Origin: Paracoccus seriniphilus
GTDB taxonomy: Bacteria; Pseudomonadota; Alphaproteobacteria; Rhodobacterales; Rhodobacteraceae
Length of the DNA: 64,000 bases
Direction: 5' to 3'
Assembly: GCF_028553745.1 (NCBI RefSeq)
Contig: NZ_CP067132.1
Coordinates: forward strand, 124,001 to 188,000
Shown here one piece after another: positions 37,870 through 48,046 of this stretch. A model generated the notes under the pieces. The model worked only from the letters and a program-made list of their open reading frames with translations, was not told the origin of the DNA and searched no databases. The stretch's first letter is position 1. Each line of letters opens with the position of its first letter. Made by a program: the position numbers and the translations under genes.

Positions 37870-38757
37870 CTAGTCGTTCAGGAACTCGGTGATATCTGAT
37901 CCGACCTGCTCGGGAATTTCCCAGAACATGTTGTGCCCATGACCTTCATAGGTGATGCGCTTGGCGTCAGGCATGATGTCGTGCATATGCGCCTGACTTT
38001 CCGCGCCGAAGAACCCGTCCTGATCGCCCCAGAGGATCAATGTCGGTGCCTTGATCTGGCTGGCCATCTTCGACCAGTCGGTCAGGGTCAGGCCACGCAG
38101 AACGCCCATCCAGGTGGCTTCACTTGCAGCGGCGCTTTCCGCGCGCTCGCGGCCAAGAAAATCCTCGTCGACCGGGGTCGGATTCCAATACCAGTTCATC
38201 ATGAACTCGCTTTCGGGATCAACCGGTCGCGTCATCGCCGGCACGTTCTCCCACAACCAGCTCGTTGCCTCCTCGGGCATATAGGCCGAGGTTGAAACCA
38301 GCACGAGTTCATCGACACGTTCGGGATAATAGGCCGCCAGCGTCGCAGCGGTCATCGAACCCAATGAGTGACCGACGACATCGGCTTTGTCCAATCCGAT
38401 CTTGCCCATGAAATCGTTGACGTCATCCGCAAGCACATCCAGCCCATAGCAGCAGTCGGATGCCCCCGAGTTACCATGCCCGCGCAGATCCATGGCGACG
38501 AGGTGACGACCTCCAAGATAGGGGGCAAGCAAGGACCAGCTTCGCGAATTGTCGGTATAGCCGTGCAACAGCAACACGGGCTGTTCATCCGAATTTCCAA
38601 TCTCGACATAGGCGACCTCAAGTCCGCTATCGAGCGTGACGGTCTGCTTTGCACCGACCCAACCCTCTTGCGACGGAATCCCCGCGTCCTGAGCCAGAAC
38701 CGGTGACCCCAGGACCGCAAGAACCGCCGCTATCGACATCCCTGGCTGACAATGCAT
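37870..38757 (-). CDS. Exported alpha/beta hydrolase
   Basis: A 295-residue alpha/beta-fold hydrolase with a signal peptide (MSIAAVLAVLGSPVLAQ if the start is 38739, or six residues longer). LLHGYTDNSRSW carries the oxyanion region, the nucleophile serine is in GHSLGS, the acid is in WGDQDGFF and the histidine in GHGHN. It is close to peroxidase- or epoxide-hydrolase-like members, but the substrate is unknown. Same strand as the isopeptidase gene upstream, 97 bases away, so it may be a distal member of that operon or separate. Confidence 0.75.
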   Translation of the reverse strand: MHCQPGMSIAAVLAVLGSPVLAQDAGIPSQEGWVGAKQTVTLDSGLEVAYVEIGNSDEQPVLLLHGYTDNSRSWSLLAPYLGGRHLVAMDLRGHGNSGASDCCYGLDVLADDVNDFMGKIGLDKADVVGHSLGSMTAATLAAYYPERVDELVLVSTSAYMPEEATSWLWENVPAMTRPVDPESEFMMNWYWNPTPVDEDFLGRERAESAAASEATWMGVLRGLTLTDWSKMASQIKAPTLILWGDQDGFFGAESQAHMHDIMPDAKRITYEGHGHNMFWEIPEQVGSDITEFLND

Positions 38758-38854
38758 CTATACCTGCCCCTGAATTTATTGATTGATCAGCCAAACAGAT
38801 GCGAAGGAACGATTCGACACAAGCCAATTCGCGCGATTCACCGCCCCCGCCGGA

Positions 38855-39823
38855 TCATGCGTCGACAGTCCCCTGATCCTGACCGCCATAAATGCCGGTA
38901 TGAATCTGCCCGTCCCGCCCGCACCAGGCGCGATACATGCCCGGACTGTTGAAGGGCAGCGTCAGGTTTCCGTGACGATCCACGGCCACCAGACCGCCCG
39001 AACCGCCGCGCCCGCCCAGTTCGGCGACGACATCTCCCGCAGCCTGTTTCAGCGACTGGCCGGCCCAACGCATCCGCGCGTCGATCTCATGTCCGGCTGC
39101 CCATCGGATGAAATATTCGCCATGCCCGGTGGCGGACATTGCCAGGGTCTCGTCATCGGCCCATGTGCCCGCACCGATCACCGGGCTGTCGCCGACCCGC
39201 CCCGGAAGCTTGGCGGTCATGCCCCCGGTCGAGGTCGCCGCGGCCAGATGGCCCCGGCTGTCACAGGCGACGGCACCGACCGTGCCATGCTTGCGGGCCG
39301 GATCGCCGTCATCGGGCAGGTTCAGGCGGCGACGTTCCAGCTCGGCCTCGGCAGCCGCACGACGGTTGTCGGTGCCGAACCAGGCGGCGGGCTTCATTTC
39401 CAGATCAGCGGTGGCACAAAACCGTGCCGCCCCATTGCCGGTCAGCAGGACATGTTCGCTTTTCTCCATCACCGCACGGGCCGCCAGAACCGGATGGCGA
39501 GGGCCGCAGATCCCGGCGATCGCCCCGCAGTCACGTGTCGCGCCATCCATGACGGCAGCGTCCATTTCATGCGTCAGGTCCGAGGTGAACACCGCGCCAC
39601 GACCGGCATTGAACAGTGGATCATCCTCCAACGCCGTGACGCTGGCCGTCACCGCATCCAGTGCCGACGCACCCTGTTGCAGCAGATCAAGGCCCGCCTT
39701 CAGACAGGCATGCAGTGCCGCATGCAGCGCGGTCTCTTGTTCAGGCGTGATCTTGCTGGGCAGGATGGTGCCGGCTCCACCGTGAAGCGCAATGACGGGA
39801 ATATGGGATTGGGGCAAGGTCAA
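38855..39823 (-). CDS. iaaA: Isoaspartyl peptidase / L-asparaginase
   Basis: A 322-residue N-terminal-nucleophile hydrolase that matures by self-cleavage before Thr181 in RKHGTVGAVA. The opening IALHGGAGTI and FNAGRGAVF are typical of plant-type asparaginases and E. coli IaaA. It removes N-terminal iso-aspartyl residues from peptides. In E. coli iaaA is followed by gsiABCD, and here it ends a gsiABCD-like operon, an informative conserved association. It follows the D-aminopeptidase by 15 bases. Confidence 0.9.
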   Translation of the reverse strand: MTLPQSHIPVIALHGGAGTILPSKITPEQETALHAALHACLKAGLDLLQQGASALDAVTASVTALEDDPLFNAGRGAVFTSDLTHEMDAAVMDGATRDCGAIAGICGPRHPVLAARAVMEKSEHVLLTGNGAARFCATADLEMKPAAWFGTDNRRAAAEAELERRRLNLPDDGDPARKHGTVGAVACDSRGHLAAATSTGGMTAKLPGRVGDSPVIGAGTWADDETLAMSATGHGEYFIRWAAGHEIDARMRWAGQSLKQAAGDVVAELGGRGGSGGLVAVDRHGNLTLPFNSPGMYRAWCGRDGQIHTGIYGGQDQGTVDA

Positions 39824-39838
39824 CCTCTGAAATCTGGG

Positions 39839-40657
39839 TTAGCGAACGGCGAAGCTCATCGCGGAAAGCGCCGTCATCCAACCGATGACTTCGGCCATCG
39901 TGGCGCAATCGAAGGCAACGGTCATCGGGTCGACGCGAATGGCGGGCGGCAGCACCTCGAACTGATCGGCCAGCACCGCGCGCGAGACGACGAATTCGGC
40001 ACGAAACGGACCTTGCGGGACCGGGGGGGCCGCATAGTCACCGCGGCTGGCGGCAACCCGCGCGGATTCGCGCAGCAACGCGCGCGCACGAGCAACCGAA
40101 AGCTGGCGCGCCGCGCGTTCGCCAATCGCATGTTTCACGACGGCGAATTGCGCCTGGGGGAACAGCGACCGGTTTTCGCTTTGCGTGCGGTCATCGCCCG
40201 AGATCAGGCCGACCGGCACGCCAAGCTCGGCCGCATAGGCACCATAAATTGCCGGCTCGCCACTGGGGACGCCATTGATGCGGATCTCGTGAAAGGCAAA
40301 ACCATTGGTGGTGTGTGACAGGACGCCACCACCACTGGCGCGCGAATGATGGCCGATCATGCAGAACAGATCAAAGCCCGCATCCAGCCCGCAGGCCATA
40401 TTCATCGGCTTGGGCTTGCCCAGAACAAGATCCGCCGCCGGATGCAGCAGATCAGGCAGCAAATTGGTCATCGGCCCGTGAGAGTCATTGACCAGAATCT
40501 CCGCGGCTCCGCCCTCGAGCAGGCCTTCGACGACGGCATTGACCTCATGGGTCATCAGCACCCGCGCCTTTTCATATTCGGCATGGCCCGCCTGACATTG
40601 CGCCGGAGAGACCACGCCGGCGACGCCTTCGATATCGGCGGAAATGTAAACGCGCAT
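39839..40657 (-). CDS. dppA: M55 D-aminopeptidase
   Basis: A 272-residue zinc peptidase that releases N-terminal D-amino acids. With the ATG at 40657 the ligand positions match those I recall for Bacillus subtilis DppA: Asp8 and Glu10 (SADIEG), His60 (NDSHG), His104 (IGHH) and nucleophile His115 (LSH). AGGAGG stands five bases before this ATG; a GTG two codons earlier overlaps the ribosome site and is rejected. It lies between the transporter and iaaA. Confidence 0.92.
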   Translation of the reverse strand: MRVYISADIEGVAGVVSPAQCQAGHAEYEKARVLMTHEVNAVVEGLLEGGAAEILVNDSHGPMTNLLPDLLHPAADLVLGKPKPMNMACGLDAGFDLFCMIGHHSRASGGGVLSHTTNGFAFHEIRINGVPSGEPAIYGAYAAELGVPVGLISGDDRTQSENRSLFPQAQFAVVKHAIGERAARQLSVARARALLRESARVAASRGDYAAPPVPQGPFRAEFVVSRAVLADQFEVLPPAIRVDPMTVAFDCATMAEVIGWMTALSAMSFAVR

Positions 40658-40666
40658 CGTCACCTC

Positions 40667-41551
40667 CTATAGTGAGCGCAGCTTGGGATCCAGCGCGTCG
40701 CGCAACCCGTCGCCCAGCAGATTGAAGCCCAGGACCGTCAGGAAGATCGCAAGACCGGGAAACAGGGTCAGGTGATCGGCCACGCCCATATAGGTGCGTC
40801 CGTCGGCCAGCATGGCGCCCCATTCAGGCGAGGGAGGCTGCGCGCCCAGCCCGATGAAGGACAGTGCTGCCGCCGTCAGGATCGAGGTGCCGATCCGCAT
40901 CGAAAAATAAACGATCACATTGGGCAGCGTGCCAGGCAGGATATGACGGATCATGATGACACGATCAGCCACGCCCACCGCGCGGGCCGCATCCACATAG
41001 ACCGCCTGCTTCAGCTGCAGCGTCGTCCCCCGCGCCAGTCGCGCGAAGACCGGAACCGAGAAGATCGCCACCGCATAGATGACATTGGTGATCCCCGGCC
41101 CCAGAATGGCAATGACCGCAATGGCCAACAAGATTCCGGGGAAGGCCAGCAGCAGGTCGCTGATCCGCATCACCACACTGTCGACCCAGCCGCCATAGAA
41201 ACCCGCGATGATGCCAAGGCCGACTCCGCCGATCGCGCCCAGTGTCACCGACAGGAAGCCGACCGCCAGCGAAATCCGCGCGCCCCAGATGATCCGGCTG
41301 AAGATGTCGCGTCCATAGGTATCGGTGCCCGCCCAATGCTGCGCACTGGGGCCTTGCAGGACATTGACGTAATCGGGCGCTGACGGGTCATAGGGCGCAA
41401 TCCATGGCGCAAAGACCGCCGCCCCGATCAGCAGGATGAGGAATCCCAGCGCGACCAGCGCCACCTTCTGGCGCAGGAAGCGGCGCCAGAACTCGGCCAG
41501 AGGCTTGCGTGTCTTGCCGACCGTATCCGTGTTCGTGCTGAGCGTGCTCAT
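40667..41551 (-). CDS. gsiD: Glutathione/peptide ABC transporter permease (GsiD/DppC type)
   Basis: A 294-residue permease with a cytoplasmic N terminus and about six segments. [20 protein letters not shown] is the DppC-type signature and [20 protein letters not shown] the coupling loop. Overlaps gsiC by four bases. Length matches E. coli GsiD (about 303). Confidence 0.85.
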   Translation of the reverse strand: MSTLSTNTDTVGKTRKPLAEFWRRFLRQKVALVALGFLILLIGAAVFAPWIAPYDPSAPDYVNVLQGPSAQHWAGTDTYGRDIFSRIIWGARISLAVGFLSVTLGAIGGVGLGIIAGFYGGWVDSVVMRISDLLLAFPGILLAIAVIAILGPGITNVIYAVAIFSVPVFARLARGTTLQLKQAVYVDAARAVGVADRVIMIRHILPGTLPNVIVYFSMRIGTSILTAAALSFIGLGAQPPSPEWGAMLADGRTYMGVADHLTLFPGLAIFLTVLGFNLLGDGLRDALDPKLRSL

Positions 41552-42468
41552 TGGTAGCGGATCTCCGGATTGGCAAAAACATAAAGGATATCAACCAGCA
41601 AGTTGATAAAGATGAACTGAAGCGAGAACATCAGAACCAGCGCCTGAATCACCGGATAGTCGCGATAGCTGACGGAATCGACCAGCAGGCGTCCCACACC
41701 CGGCCAGGCGAACACGCTTTCGATGACGATCGAGCCGCCCAACAAGAAGCCGAACTGCAGGCCGACCATGGTGATGATAGGGATCAGCGCATTGCGCAGG
41801 GAATGACGCCAGATGACCGAGCGTTCCGGCACGCCCTTGGCGCGCGCCGTTCGGACGTAATCTTCGCGGGCAATTTCGATAAAGGCCGAACGGGTAAAGC
41901 GCGCCATTACAGCCGCCACCCCAAGACCAAGTGTGAATGAGGGCATGAGGAAATGCTGCCAGGTGCCATAGCCGCCCGTCGGCAACCAGCCCAGCCGTAC
42001 CGAGAACAGGTTGATCAGCAACAGCCCCAGCCAGAAGGGCGGGAAGGAAATTCCCGACACCGCCAGGATCATGCCTCCGTAATCGGGCCATCGTCCGCGC
42101 TTCACCGCCGAGACCACCCCGATCAACAGTCCGATGGCGACCGACCAGATCATGGCGAACAGTGTCAGCCAGACCGTCGGCATCAGCCGCATGCCGATCT
42201 CTTCGACCACCGGGCGGCGGGTTTTCAGCGAGAGGCCGAAATCCCCATGAATGGTATTGTTCACATAGGTCAGGAATTGTTGCGGCAGAGGCTTGTCCAA
42301 CCCCAGCGCACTGCGCACGGCGGCGACATCCTGCGCTGTCGCTTCGGGACCGGCCACCAGCCGCGCGGGATCACCGGGCAACATGTGCACAAAGGCAAAG
42401 ACGGCGACCATCACCATCAGCACCACAGGGATCATGCCCAGCAATCGTTTGATCAGAAAGGATAGCAT
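41548..42468 (-). CDS. gsiC: Glutathione/peptide ABC transporter permease (GsiC/DppB type)
   Basis: A 306-residue permease, the same length as E. coli Gsi[21 protein letters not shown] opens the first segment; [20 protein letters not shown] is the coupling loop. It follows the binding-protein gene with a strong hairpin in the 112-base gap. Confidence 0.87.
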   Translation of the reverse strand: MLSFLIKRLLGMIPVVLMVMVAVFAFVHMLPGDPARLVAGPEATAQDVAAVRSALGLDKPLPQQFLTYVNNTIHGDFGLSLKTRRPVVEEIGMRLMPTVWLTLFAMIWSVAIGLLIGVVSAVKRGRWPDYGGMILAVSGISFPPFWLGLLLINLFSVRLGWLPTGGYGTWQHFLMPSFTLGLGVAAVMARFTRSAFIEIAREDYVRTARAKGVPERSVIWRHSLRNALIPIITMVGLQFGFLLGGSIVIESVFAWPGVGRLLVDSVSYRDYPVIQALVLMFSLQFIFINLLVDILYVFANPEIRYQ

Positions 42469-42547
42469 ATGATTTTCTCAACCAGGCCGGATCTAACCCC
42501 GGGAAAGTTGCCCCGACCGGCCCGGACCGGACGGTGGCGCGCCAAGG

Positions 42548-42574
42548 GCGGGGACGGTGCTGGACCGTCCCCGC
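42548..42574 (-). other. Intercistronic hairpin after gsiB
   Basis: A perfect 11-base stem, GCGGGGACGGT with ACCGTCCCCGC and loop GCTGG, begins seven bases after the gsiB stop and 80 bases before gsiC. No T-run follows, so read-through into the permease genes is likely. Confidence 0.65.
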
Positions 42575-42580
42575 GATGGA

Positions 42581-44107
42581 TCATTCGGTGAAGGCTGCAT
42601 CTTCCAGCAGGAAGCCGCGGTCGGGCAGCATATGTACCCCGGTCACATCCGCCGTCTGCGCGGCAACCAGATCCGCAACCCCGAGGAAGATCCACGGAGC
42701 GCCATCCCAGGCCAGCTTCTGCGCGGTTTCATAGTATTTCGCGCGCTCGGTGGGATCGGCCGTGCCAATCGCGCCGGTAATGGCAGCGTCCAGTTCTTCA
42801 TCGGCATAGTAAGCCACGTTGAACATCGAGGGCGGGGCGTTCTCGCCCAGCAGCAGGGGACGAATGCCCCAGTCGGCATCCCCGGTCGAAGAGGACCAGC
42901 CACCGTAATACATCTGGACTTCGGCATCCTCGGCGGATTCGATCGACCAGATGCGCTGAGCGGCAACACCTGCCTCCAGCGGAACGACATTCACATCGAC
43001 ATTGATCTGCGCCAACTGCTGCTGAAGGAACTGCATCGCACGCAGGGATTCCGTGTTGGAATTTGCCCAGATCTCGGTCTCGAAACCATCCGCATAGCCG
43101 GCCTCGGCCATCAGTTCGCGGGCACGCTCCAGATCGAATTCATATTCCCCCGCGGTCACGTGGAAAGACAGATCCTTCGGGATGATCGAATCCGCTGGCG
43201 AGCACAGGCCGCTGAAGACGATCTGGCAGAAGGCATCCTTGTCGACCGCATGGTTCAGCGCCTGCCGGACCTTCTGGTTGCCGAAGGGTTCCTTGTTGTT
43301 GTTCATGGCAACATAATATTCGACGATCGAGGGCGAGATATCGACCTTCAGATCGGGGTTCTTCTCGATCACCTGCATCAGCTCGGGCGGGAAGTTCGGC
43401 ACGAACTGCGCCTCGCCGGTCTGCAGCATGGCCATCCGTGCCCCCGATTCGGGAACCGAGCGGATGACGACCCGATCGACCTTGGCCGGACCTTTCCAAT
43501 AGTCATCATTGCGCGTGACAGTCAGCGTATCGGCCGCCCAGTTGTCAAAGACAAAGGCGCCGGTGCCGACCGGATGGCGGTTGATCTCATCGCCATATTT
43601 CTCAAGTGCCGCAGGAGAGATGATCATGGCCCCGGGATGGGCCAGCGATGCGATCATGGCACCGAAGGGCGCATCCAGCACCAGCCTGACCGTGAGATCA
43701 TCGACGACCTCGACCATATTGATCATCGATACCAGGCTGCGGCGCGACAGGTTGTTGTCGGGATTGCGCAGGCGGTCCAGGTTGATCTTCACCGCTTCGG
43801 CGTTGAAATCGGTGCCGTCGTGGAACTTGACCCCTTCGCGCAGCTTGATGGTGAATTCCGTCGCGTCGGCATTGCTTTCATAGCTTTCGGCCAGAAGCGG
43901 GACCAGTTTCATGTCCTTGTCGAAGCCGAACAGCCCCTGATAGATCAGCCGCAGCGAGGTTTGCGACAGCGTGTCATTGACATTGGTCGGATCCAGTCCG
44001 GTCAGGTTGTTCTGGATCGCGACGGTCAGATCCTTGGCCGACGCGAGGCCGGGCACAAGCATTGCCACGCCAAGCGCGGACGAAAGCAGCAGGGATTTCA
44101 GAGTCAT
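42581..44107 (-). CDS. gsiB: Glutathione/peptide-binding protein (GsiB type)
   Basis: A 508-residue family-5 periplasmic protein with a clear signal peptide (LLLSSALGVAMLVPGLASAK). DLTVAIQNNLTGLDPTNVND and LREGVKFHDGTDFNAEAVKI are typical, and length matches E. coli GsiB (512). It lies between the fused ATPase and the permeases. Given D-aminopeptidase and isopeptidase neighbours, murein-derived or D-residue peptides are as likely as glutathione. Confidence 0.86.
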   Translation of the reverse strand: MTLKSLLLSSALGVAMLVPGLASAKDLTVAIQNNLTGLDPTNVNDTLSQTSLRLIYQGLFGFDKDMKLVPLLAESYESNADATEFTIKLREGVKFHDGTDFNAEAVKINLDRLRNPDNNLSRRSLVSMINMVEVVDDLTVRLVLDAPFGAMIASLAHPGAMIISPAALEKYGDEINRHPVGTGAFVFDNWAADTLTVTRNDDYWKGPAKVDRVVIRSVPESGARMAMLQTGEAQFVPNFPPELMQVIEKNPDLKVDISPSIVEYYVAMNNNKEPFGNQKVRQALNHAVDKDAFCQIVFSGLCSPADSIIPKDLSFHVTAGEYEFDLERARELMAEAGYADGFETEIWANSNTESLRAMQFLQQQLAQINVDVNVVPLEAGVAAQRIWSIESAEDAEVQMYYGGWSSSTGDADWGIRPLLLGENAPPSMFNVAYYADEELDAAITGAIGTADPTERAKYYETAQKLAWDGAPWIFLGVADLVAAQTADVTGVHMLPDRGFLLEDAAFTE

Positions 44108-44131
44108 TTACCTCTCCTTGGTTTTATCTTG

Positions 44132-46012
44132 TCAGGCCGCCGCGAAACTGCCGATCGCATGTCGGGCCACGAAATGTCCGGGGGCGACCTGAACCAGCGG
44201 GGCGACTTCGGGCGGATCGTCCACGCGCCGCATGGCGCTGGGGATTTCTCCCTCGATCAGCGGGCGCTGGCGGTCACGGGCATCGGGCGATGCCACCGGC
44301 ACCGCCGCCAGAAGGCGTCGCGTATAGGGATGCTGCGGGTTTTCAAAGATCTGCCGGCGCGGGCCGATTTCGACGATCTGCCCCAGATACATGACCGCGA
44401 CCCGATGGCTGACCCGTTCGACCACCGCCATGTCATGGCTGATGAAGACATAGGACAGGCCGCGCTTGCGTTGCAGATCCATCAGCAGATTGATGACCTG
44501 CGCCTGGATCGACACATCCAGCGCGGCGACGGCCTCATCGGTGATCAGCACGTCTGGCTCTCCGGCCAGGGCACGCGCAATACAGATGCGCTGGCGCTGG
44601 CCGCCCGAGAATTCATAGGGATAACGCTGCGCATGTTCGGGGCGAAGCCCGACATCCCTGAGCAGTTCAGCGACCCGATCATCAATGCCACGCCCCGAGG
44701 CCAGACCATGGGTGATCAGCGGCTCGGCAATCGAGAAGCCCACCGTCAGGCGCGGGTCCAGAGAAGCGAAGGGATCCTGAAAGACATATTGGATCTTGCG
44801 GCGCACCGCCTTGCGTTCCTGAGCGGGCAGCCGAAAAATGTCCTTGCCATGATATTGCACCGAGCCCGATGTCGCCTCTTGCAACATCATCAAGGTGCGT
44901 CCGGTCGTCGACTTTCCGCAGCCGGATTCCCCCACCAGGGCCAGCGTCTCGCCCTTGCGCAGATCGAAGCTGACGTTTTCCACCGCATGCACCCGCCCCG
45001 ACACGCGCGAGAACAGTCCGCGGCGGATGTCGAAACGCGTCACCAGATTGCGCGCCTCGAGAACCGGCGGACCCGGCTCGACCGTATTCTGCGAAGGATA
45101 TTGGTCGAATCCCTCTGCCGTTCGATAGTCGCCCCCCTCGCGCAGTTGCGGGAAGGGACGCGGCAGATCCTGTCCGTTCAATTCGCCCAGCTTTGGCACT
45201 GCGGCCAGCAACGCGCGGGTATAGGGATGCTGTGGAGCCTCGAAGATCTGGCGAACATCACCCTCTTCGACCTTTTCGCCGTGACGCATCACCAGGACAC
45301 GGTCGGCGACCTCGGCCACCACGCCCATGTCATGGGTGATGAACAGCACCGCCATGCCCATCTCTTCCTGCAACAGGCGGATCAGTTGCAGGATCTGTGC
45401 CTGAATGGTCACATCCAGCGCGGTTGTCGGCTCATCCGCGATCAGCAGGCGCGGCTTGCAGGACAGTGCCATGGCAATCATCACCCGCTGGCGCATGCCG
45501 CCCGACAGTTGGTGGGGATGACGGTCCAGAATCTTCGCGGCGTCGGGGATGCGGACCTTTTCCAGCATCCGCAATGCCTCCTCACGGGCCATGGCCGGGG
45601 TGCAATCCTGATGCAGCCGCACCGCCTCGGCGATCTGTTCACCGACGGTAAAGACCGGGTTCAGCGAGGTCATCGGCTCCTGAAAGATCATGGCGACATC
45701 ATTGCCGCGGATTGCTTCCATCTCCTTGAGAGAAGTCGACGTCAGATCGCGCGCTGTTCCGTCGCGCCCGACCAGGCGGACCTCGCCGCTGGAAATGCGT
45801 CCGCCTCCGAATTCGATCAGGCGCATTACCGACAGCGAACTGACCGATTTCCCCGAGCCGGATTCTCCGACCACGGCCAGGGTCTCTCCGGCATGGATAT
45901 GAAATGACAGATCCTTGACCGCCTGAAAGACGCCGTTCTCGCCCCGGAACTCGACGTTCAGCCCGCTGACGTTGATTGTGGGGACCGGGCCGTCCTGTGG
46001 TGCTGTCGTCAT
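44132..46012 (-). CDS. gsiA: Fused two-domain peptide ABC transporter ATPase (GsiA type)
   Basis: A 626-residue protein with two ATPase domains; E. coli GsiA has 623. The first domain has [17 protein letters not shown] and [13 protein letters not shown]; the second has [17 protein letters not shown] and [13 protein letters not shown]. The oligopeptide extensions QHPYTRALL and QHPYTRRLL are present. It overlaps the RpiR gene by four bases, so regulator and transporter share a transcript. Confidence 0.9.
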   Translation of the reverse strand: MTTAPQDGPVPTINVSGLNVEFRGENGVFQAVKDLSFHIHAGETLAVVGESGSGKSVSSLSVMRLIEFGGGRISSGEVRLVGRDGTARDLTSTSLKEMEAIRGNDVAMIFQEPMTSLNPVFTVGEQIAEAVRLHQDCTPAMAREEALRMLEKVRIPDAAKILDRHPHQLSGGMRQRVMIAMALSCKPRLLIADEPTTALDVTIQAQILQLIRLLQEEMGMAVLFITHDMGVVAEVADRVLVMRHGEKVEEGDVRQIFEAPQHPYTRALLAAVPKLGELNGQDLPRPFPQLREGGDYRTAEGFDQYPSQNTVEPGPPVLEARNLVTRFDIRRGLFSRVSGRVHAVENVSFDLRKGETLALVGESGCGKSTTGRTLMMLQEATSGSVQYHGKDIFRLPAQERKAVRRKIQYVFQDPFASLDPRLTVGFSIAEPLITHGLASGRGIDDRVAELLRDVGLRPEHAQRYPYEFSGGQRQRICIARALAGEPDVLITDEAVAALDVSIQAQVINLLMDLQRKRGLSYVFISHDMAVVERVSHRVAVMYLGQIVEIGPRRQIFENPQHPYTRRLLAAVPVASPDARDRQRPLIEGEIPSAMRRVDDPPEVAPLVQVAPGHFVARHAIGSFAAA

Positions 46013-46884
46013 CGCGAATCCTCGGGAGGGGTCTGGGACGAATCCTCGTCCGTATAGAGATAGGGAAAGATCAGCCGCGTCATGGCCGTGGCCTCTGACG
46101 GGCTTTGATAACGGGCAGTGAACAGCGCCCCGACCAGTTCGAACAGGCCAAAGCCGGCCAGCGCCGAGCTGTTCAGAACCGGATGGGCGGCGGGCAGCAG
46201 GATCGTCTCGTCACATAGCGGGCAGATCGGCGATTGCGCCCTGTCGGTAATGCCAATGCAGGGCACGCCCGAGGCCCGCGCCAGGCGCAGGAATTCCACC
46301 GTGGCAATCGAATAGCGTGGCAGCGCCATTGCGATCAACAGGTCCCCCGGCCCCATCCGGCCAATGATCCGGGCCATCCGCTCGTGTCCGCCACTGCCAT
46401 CCAGCAGGACCTGATTGCGCAGGAACCCCTCGGTCAGACCGCGCAGATAGGTCAGGCACAGCGCACTGCTGCCAAAGCCCAGCAAGCCGACCTGGCGGGC
46501 ACCGGCCATCCGGTCGACCAGCGCATCGCATTGACCCGGCAGCAGTTGCGACAGCCCGTCCAGATTGTCATGCGCCGAGGCAAGCGCAGCTTCGGTCAGT
46601 TCGGCGCTGGAGGCCTGCTGCGCGCGGCTGACATTGTCGATGGGCCGCAGAAGATCCTGATAGCGACGGACCGCGATGGCGCGAAACTCGGCGTAGTTCT
46701 TCAGCCCCAGCTGCCGCACGAAACGTGTGATCGTGGCTGCCGATACCGCCGCGGCCTCGGCCAGGTCCTCGATGCCCATGGTCGCGACAAGGAACGGATT
46801 TGACAGGGCATATTCACCGACGCGCTGCTGGTTGGGCGTCAACTCTGCCCAATGCGCCTCGATAAGATCCCTCAGATCAGCCAT
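46009..46884 (-). CDS. RpiR/MurR family regulator
   Basis: A 291-residue regulator with an N-terminal RpiR helix-turn-helix ([20 protein letters not shown]) and a C-terminal SIS sugar-phosphate domain ([36 protein letters not shown]). MurR of E. coli, which senses MurNAc-6-phosphate, is of this type. It leads the transporter operon. A dyad, TGAAA-N6-TTTCA, lies upstream. The effector is unknown; a murein-derived sugar phosphate would fit the D-peptide enzymes nearby. Confidence 0.85.
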   Translation of the reverse strand: MADLRDLIEAHWAELTPNQQRVGEYALSNPFLVATMGIEDLAEAAAVSAATITRFVRQLGLKNYAEFRAIAVRRYQDLLRPIDNVSRAQQASSAELTEAALASAHDNLDGLSQLLPGQCDALVDRMAGARQVGLLGFGSSALCLTYLRGLTEGFLRNQVLLDGSGGHERMARIIGRMGPGDLLIAMALPRYSIATVEFLRLARASGVPCIGITDRAQSPICPLCDETILLPAAHPVLNSSALAGFGLFELVGALFTARYQSPSEATAMTRLIFPYLYTDEDSSQTPPEDSR

Positions 46885-46939
46885 CCGTCCCGTCGTCCCC
46901 TTGTGTTGCCCAAAACCTAGATGAGAATCCGCCGTGTTG

Positions 46940-46955
46940 TGAAATTATTTTTTCA
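46940..46955. promoter_or_regulatory. Candidate RpiR operator
   Basis: TGAAA-ttattt-TTTCA is 55 bases upstream of the rpiR start in an AT-rich stretch unlike the surrounding sequence. Both the dyad and the position suit autoregulation. Confidence 0.4.
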
Positions 46956-46970
46956 TCATAACGACTATTT

Positions 46971-48035
46971 TTACTTTTTATTTTCAAATTTCGCAGTTGA
47001 TGCCTGTTTATCAGGCAGTTCGCGCAACCAATCGACAAGCAAGGGGCGCGTTGCACCGCCCCGGCCCTGAACTGCTGTCGCTGCCGTCATCGCGTTCAGA
47101 ATGGCCTCTTCTGTGGCCTCGCAGGCGGCACGGAATGCCCGGTCAATCCGGTTGTCGGACATGCGTTCGATGGTCTGAACATCGGTTTCGGGTTGCTGCG
47201 GAATCCGGTTGCAGGTGGTGAAACCCAGAACGATGTCACCACTGCCATGCCCGTAATAGGCCCCCAACCGCGCGATCCCCGCACCTGCGCGACGGCAGAT
47301 GCGCGACAACTGCCGTTGATCCACCGGCAGATCGGTGGCCAGGACCACGATGATCGAGCCTTTCTCCGCCTCGCGGGGCACCCGGGGGTCTGGCCTGCGT
47401 CCGTCCGGCAGGACCAGATCGCCGGCCTTGCCGAAATTCGATAGCACCAGCGCCCCCAGCATGTGTTTGCGCCCCTGCAGGGATACCCTGCGCGAGGCAG
47501 TGCCGATGCCACCCTTGAACCCAAAGGTGATCATCCCCCTGCCCGCACCGACCGAACCTTCGGCCACCTCGGATTGGGCGGCCTCGATGGCCTGCAATGC
47601 GTCGGCCTCGGTCACTGCCATGGCCTGAATGTCCGACAGCACGCCGTCATTGCATTCGCAGACGACCGGATTGACCGTCGAGGCCGAACGACCAATCGCC
47701 GGATTCTGCGCGATCGCATGGCGGATCAAAGCATTGGCACAGGTGCCGACCCCGAAGGTATTTGTCAGCAGGATCGGCGTTTCCAGACTGCCCAGTTCGG
47801 CAACCTGCACCAGCCCGGTGCTCTTGCCAAAGCCGTTGATCACCTCGACCGCGGCGGTCAGCTTGTTCTGGAACAGATCGCCGGGCTGGGGCACGATGGC
47901 CGTGACCCCGGTATTGACCTCTCCAGAGGATAGCGTGACATGGCCCACCTGCACGCCAGGCACATCGGTGATGGCATTGCGCGGTCCCGGCGGCATTGTC
48001 CCCGGCGTGATGGCAAAGTGACGTATTCTGGCCAT
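46971..48035 (-). CDS. dmpA: P1-family aminopeptidase / D-esterase (DmpA type)
   Basis: A 354-residue self-processing hydrolase. Cleavage should occur between Gly226 and Ser227 in EKGSIIVVLATDLP, making Ser227 the new N-terminal nucleophile. NAITDVPGVQVGHVTL and GSVGAGRGMITFGFKGGIG are typical. DmpA relatives act as L-aminopeptidases, D-amidases or beta-peptidases. It follows the transaminase gene by 11 bases. Confidence 0.9.
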   Translation of the reverse strand: MARIRHFAITPGTMPPGPRNAITDVPGVQVGHVTLSSGEVNTGVTAIVPQPGDLFQNKLTAAVEVINGFGKSTGLVQVAELGSLETPILLTNTFGVGTCANALIRHAIAQNPAIGRSASTVNPVVCECNDGVLSDIQAMAVTEADALQAIEAAQSEVAEGSVGAGRGMITFGFKGGIGTASRRVSLQGRKHMLGALVLSNFGKAGDLVLPDGRRPDPRVPREAEKGSIIVVLATDLPVDQRQLSRICRRAGAGIARLGAYYGHGSGDIVLGFTTCNRIPQQPETDVQTIERMSDNRIDRAFRAACEATEEAILNAMTAATAVQGRGGATRPLLVDWLRELPDKQASTAKFENKK

Positions 48036-48046
48036 GTCTGTCCTGT

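Noticed and set aside
42557..45907. A 1116-codon open frame on the plus strand
   Set aside because: It is antisense to gsiA and gsiB, which have full family motifs; its translation is rich in His, Gln, Arg and Gly with no domain, as expected for a shadow frame in GC-rich DNA.
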